Of a stretch of 64,000 nucleotides of DNA, positions 59,214-64,000 are shown in pieces. A program made the position numbers and the translations under genes. The notes below the pieces were generated by a model that saw nothing but the letters and a program-made list of their open reading frames with translations, ran no database searches and was not told the origin of the DNA. Positions within the stretch are counted from its first letter, which is position 1. Each line of letters starts with the position of its first letter. This stretch comes from Monilinia fructicola (Eukaryota > Ascomycota > Leotiomycetes > Helotiales > Sclerotiniaceae): positions 1,295,501 through 1,359,500 of the forward strand of contig VICG01000003.1 of the NCBI GenBank assembly GCA_008692225.1, in the 5' to 3' direction.

Positions 59214-61255
59214 TCACTTTTCCCTCGTAATCTCATCACTCGTAGATTCAGAAGTCGGCTTTACGCGAGTCGACGCGCGAGTTCGTCTTGGGCTGTTATC
59301 GGAACGGAAATATTGGTGAATTTCCTGACTCCATTCATCATCGAAGGTTGCAATATCTTCTTCGTTCTTGCCCTTTTCAGTTTGCTTGAGTTCCCATTCT
59401 TGACGCATTTCAAGAATCTTATCTCCAGCATCTAACTTAGGATCATAGCTCTTACCAGCACCCATCCATCTTTCCCAGAGAGACAAATGAGCTGGGTGAA
59501 TGGCGATACCATGATACTCGGACTCCCTACCAGCTCTAATATATTTCCATCTTCTTTCCTGTTCCTTAAGATCGAGGCCAGTGGTATCTGGGAGGAAGAT
59601 AGCTGTGAGGAGCATGCCGGCGAGACCGAACCATGGGACTATATAGAACTTTTGCTGGGTCGTAATGAAGTTATAAAGAACCGATGCGAACAAGGCACCC
59701 AATTTACCAACAGCTGCTGAGAATCCATGTGCGGAGGCGCGGATAGGGGTTGGGAAAACCTCTGCTGCGACGAGGAAGGTAACACTATTTGGACCGAACT
59801 GATTGAAGAAGGACGACAAAAAGTACATGGCTTGGAACGATTTAATACCAGCGATACTGGTATAATGGGCATAGTGGAAAGCCGGGATGACAAAGAGAAT
59901 GAAATCTAGCGCGAATCCAACTTGTTGCATCCATTTTCGTCCATAGAGCTTGTTGTCGATGAGGAATGAAGCGCAATAGTAACCGGCAAGAGATACTCCG
60001 ACATTACACAAATTCCACAACCATCCTTCCATAATGGATGTTGAGCCTGGTGAGATAACCTTGATGAACTGAGACTGGAACAGTTTGTTACCGTAAAAGA
60101 AGACATCATTGCAAAACCAGGCGCCGGCTGTAGCAATCAAACGCCCCGAGAAATGCTTGACGGTTAAGGTCAAAGACTCTTTATCGTATCCAGTGACGTT
60201 CGTCTTCTTCTTGGCGAGATCTAGTGATTTGGAGATGAGAGGCATCTTGTACATACGGTAGTAAACAAGCCACAGCGTACCAACGGCGGGGATAGCGAAA
60301 GACACTCGAAATAGCCATTGTGCAGAGACGTGAGAATAAGGTGGGTTCCCACTTCCATGATGGAAGATGAGAAGCAAGAGGATGAGGATGGCTTGGTTGA
60401 AGAATTGGCCCCAACCTTGCATCAAGAAAGCCATAGTGACCTTGCGTCCACGATGAAGGCGGTCAATCTTAGTTGTTTGGCGATTTGATGCAGTGGCACT
60501 CTCCATGGCAGCAGTAGCTGTCATAGGATATTCACCACCTACACCGATACCGTAGAAAAACAATGACCAGGCATAGCAGATCACCCAACCATTGAGAGTT
60601 GTACCCCAAGACGCGATAAGCATAATAAGGCCGAGAAACATAATGACTGCGTCTTGAATCAAACCCCAACGACGACCAATCTTATCACCTAAGTAGCCGA
60701 CGAGGATTTGACCAACAATGATACCAATAATCTCCAAGTAAGTGACGGCATAGGTCCATTGCTCACTACAAACTTTGAAAGTCTTCCAACATTGTGGCCA
60801 AACGGCCGAGAAGAGGGGCGCCAAGTTTCCAATGGAGAAAAGAACATATCTGGAAAAAAGTGATTAGCATTGAAAACTGTATCCATCACAAAATTGACAT
60901 ACCCTTCGAGACCCAAACCTGCACCGGGGAGAACAGCATTGCTGAAGTACCAGCTGACAGGACTGAGAGGATCGACTTTCATCATTGCCCAGATTGACTT
61001 TAGCTCTTCCTTTGCATCGGCTCCTTCAGTCCTAGTGATGAAGGAGATCTTGTCTTTCAATTTGAGATCTGCCCAATAAACATGATCTTCAGTAAAAATA
61101 TCATCTGGGTAGAGGAATTCGTTAAAAATTTCTTCGTCGGCTCCTATATCGTATATCGACACATGATCATCACCGGTTTCTGGACCATGAGGGAGACCGA
61201 TTATTCCCATATTGGTAGGGTTATGGTGCTCGTGAGTGTGGACTGGGTTCGCCAT
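59214..61255 (-). CDS. MFS transporter, phosphate/glycerophosphodiester (PHS/GIT1-like) type
   Basis: Plasma-membrane proton symporter of the major facilitator superfamily. Two exons: 61255-60903 and 60849-59214 (intron 53 nt, phase 2), giving 662 aa. A hydrophilic N-terminus of about 115 residues (MANPVHTHEHHN..., IYDIGADEEIF) precedes twelve predicted membrane segments. MFS signatures: VGYLGDKIGRRWGL after TM2, GVGGEYPMTATAAMES in TM4, and FGPNSVTFLVAAEVFPTPIRASAHGFSAAVGKLGAL in TM10-11 (here given in part), typical of fungal phosphate and glycerophosphoinositol carriers. The C-terminal tail is long and charged. The substrate is not certain. It is the only intact gene right of 58 kb. Confidence 0.85.
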
Positions 61256-64000
61256 CTTGTCAATTGGCGACAGGGCCTCGAGAGTTGAGGAGATTGAGGA
61301 TAGTTGACGGCAAAGCCCTTATTGCTGATGCAATGAAGGGGTGATGAGGATGTTTTGTCGTTGAAGAGAAAAAGAAGTGAGAGGGGACCACTGAGGGGAG
61401 ATGAATTAAATAAGAGAATCAATTATGAATGAGCGGGCTAGTTAACCATCCTGGCGGAGATATTTTTTTACTACGGAAGTCCATGCACACTTTACTGGAT
61501 TAGTGGCAAGAAATATGCATTGAGCAGGTACCTAGTAGGTAAGTAGTAAGTAGGAAGTAGGAAGTAGTAAGTAGTACAGTAATAAGTAGGTAAGTAAGTG
61601 TACCAGGAGTAGACCTAGTCCATCGCAGTGGGGTATCGGTCTCGTTTGAAGCGGGGCTAAGTGGATTCTGAAAGTATAACTTATATTAACGAGTAAGATT
61701 CTAAGGGACTACCGGTATTTGGGTGAAGGAAACACTTCATGTAGTGTGCAAAAGGTAGGTAGAGCTACCTATATAGGTTTAGTACATCTATTTCCGAATG
61801 GCTGGGACAGCTCGTTTTTTGGATTTTGACACATCCATGGATGTTCTTAGGATCTACTAGATACCTATTCGAGTAAGTAACGCAATAAAATGTGTCAAGA
61901 TAGGAAACAAAAATGTAGAGCAGTCAGTCAGTAGTGTTGAAGTGTGTTCCATATTCATAAGTAATTGTTGGGTTTTGTGACCTATTTGCTGTACTACTTA
62001 TTATGTTGTAGGACTAGAACTACTCGCGGGTGTAATTAGGTGCTGTAGATTCTATCTCATCATTATAGTAGGATGAAAATAAACCGGAATTGTGTAAAGA
62101 GTTGAAATAATAAGAATAACCTCAATAAGAATAATAATGCATGACGAAATGAAGGGGTTGATCAGTGATATATATGACGTTTTATTGGATCGCGATGCGA
62201 ATTTCTATCAAGAACAAAATCAATTTACCCATAAGTACGAAGTAGTACCGTAAATATACAGGAACGTAACCTCTGTACTCGTATGAGAAATAAAGATTTT
62301 TCTAGAAGAGCTTTGGAATGGTTTGGGCCCTCTCCGCATTTTTTGGGGATGATACTGTTTAACTTATTGCTCAACCTCTCTCACAACTAATCGCTTTTAG
62401 GTTATAGAAACGATAATCAGCAACCTGGAATGCATCTAGACTGTAGCTTTCACTCCCAAAAATACCATTTTAGACAAACAGTTTGAATCCGATAAGTAAG
62501 ACTCAGGTAGATCCTGGATCTTAGCGAGCCCTGACATCTCAATATCGAATAACAAATATAAGCCTAGATTTCAAACTGAAGTACCTTGCCTTATTGCCGC
62601 ATGATTTACGCATAAGCAGTTTCTTTGCTTCAAAATGTTGATTAAACATATCTCAATTGCGACTGTGAAAGCTATCCCCCCCCACTTTGGAGCTGGTTCT
62701 GAGTCCTACTATTCACACCACAAACTGAAACGCTGTACTGTAATTTTTCAAGATCGCCTGCTTTGGAACCTTGAATGTCCACATCTTCAGGCTGATACAT
62801 TATCCAATACAATTTGATGAAGTGAGTTTCTATACGACGCCTTGTTATTGTAGATTGCCCGTCGTCCTGTTGCCTGTCATGCCTCAAAACGGTAAGTTTC
62901 TCCACTGGTCTGTCGTATCAGATTATCTTCATTTATACTGTGACTATCCCCCGCTGAGAAGTATCAAACGCTAATTGCGGGTGCCCCGGACGATTCATCT
63001 TGTATCTCATAAATATATATATATCTCAATTTTCGATGGTGCTTGTCGCTGTCACGAGAATTCTCCCTCCAAGCCATTATGCTGACTCTCAACCATCACA
63101 AGCTTTCCAAGCCGGCACACTAATATTGAAGACTTTTCTTGGTGAAGCTTTTATGCTCGTGGCGGCGGTCATGCATAAAAAGAGCTTGTGGATTTCATTC
63201 CGGACGTAACTTTGAAATCGGTTTTTGGTGGTCCCCCTTCATTTTTGAAGAATGAGGTTAGAATTGGCCAATCATATTGCGATAAAGCAACACGTTGTTG
63301 TCTCTCAAGCTCTCACAGGTTTTTCGGAGTTTGAAATAAGCGTTGGCTCTAGCGGCTGGGTGGGGCCGATATATGCGACGCATTTGGGGAATATCGGTGA
63401 GGCTGTGAGCCCCTTGTAAACGATACGCTGGCCCAGAAGTAATTTTTCGCATTTTGATGTTTTCGGATGAACAGCGCTGACAGCAGTGGAATTTGGAAGT
63501 GCCCGGGGGTATATAATCACCGGTCAACTAAACTGATACCACTCTACCTACTAGGTGGCTATCCGGTATATATCCATTCTAATATATTGCCATCCCATGC
63601 AGGCTTACGAAATCCTGCCAAGTCTCTTCTCCCACGTGCGTAGGCCTTGAAACGCGAGACGCTCATCTTCAGCATAATCTCCTCTGTCAAATTGTGTCTC
63701 ACGGTATGACGAAGGTGGAAGTCTCCCGTCATCTAATAGATCCGACAGAGCGGCTCCTTACTCACTCTCTGCATCATGACTTTAGTGGCGTGAATGCATC
63801 GTGGTTGTGGCACGTTTTGGCATACTTGGCAATGAATGGCCAAGAGCAAGCCATGCGTAAGGCTGACCGGAAGGTTTAGAATACCCTATCGCATTCAGTT
63901 GGCTTAGCCCAAGGATGATTCTTGAGATCGGTATCACCGAGATGAAGAAGCAAAAATTTGCACGGGAGCCCCAGCAAATCGAGCAGCGATTCTAACTTAA
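61256..64000. other. Intergenic region to the window end
   Basis: No gene is supported on either strand. Short repeats of GTAAGTAGTAAGTAGGAAGTAG type lie at about 61538-61600. Frames such as 63258-63527 lack domains and partners. A gene reaching beyond 64000 cannot be excluded. Confidence 0.5.

Overview
The window is nuclear DNA of a filamentous ascomycete. Genes are split by short introns of about 45-110 nt with fungal branch points and GT...AG ends. Gene families are typically fungal: a Zn2Cys6 regulator, SPT2, LSM2, RPC25, PSO2, SIL1 and a fungal complex I subunit. Intergenic DNA is rich in simple repeats. The style of several proteins suggests Leotiomycetes (Sclerotinia/Botrytis-like), but that placement is an inference I could not test.

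Layout. 1-6900 is gene-poor and ends in about 770 bp of (ATT)n upstream of a REG1-like PP1 regulatory subunit (6902-8707). 8708-13780 is repeat-rich with one doubtful small gene. 13781-18093 holds PSO2/SNM1 DNA repair nuclease and LSM2, both on the minus strand. 19754-24272 holds a small hypothetical gene, SIL1, a solo chromodomain protein, a complex I subunit and RNA polymerase III subunit RPC25. 25867-32188 holds a NUFIP1-like CCCH protein, an alpha/beta-hydrolase and cystathionine gamma-lyase. 33685-42576 is a large DNA transposon. 43280-50869 holds a Zn2Cys6 regulator, a Gly-rich protein, SPT2, ribosomal P2 and ribosomal uS19 (RPS15). 53010-58061 is a decayed hydrolase/CorA-like fusion gene. 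59214-61255 is an MFS transporter. The rest, to 64000, has no gene I can support.

The most unusual object is the 8.9-kb element. It has 27-bp perfect terminal inverted repeats, a flanking 9-bp direct repeat, a 13-exon transposase-like gene on the minus strand and two multi-exon genes on the plus strand that look like paralogues of one another. Its introns and spacers are filled with dozens of copies of the palindrome AAACGTTT, often spaced exactly 11 bp apart, about one helical turn. I know of no described element with this arrangement, although I could not search for one.

A second theme is gene damage. PSO2, REG1, the NUFIP1-like gene and two element genes each need small indels to restore the frame, mostly in short homopolymers or direct repeats. 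These could be assembly errors or real mutations. The 53-58 kb gene is different: it has three in-frame stops and a lost splice donor that are all explained by C-to-T or G-to-A transitions, plus indels. It looks like a genuine pseudogene with a RIP-like signature.
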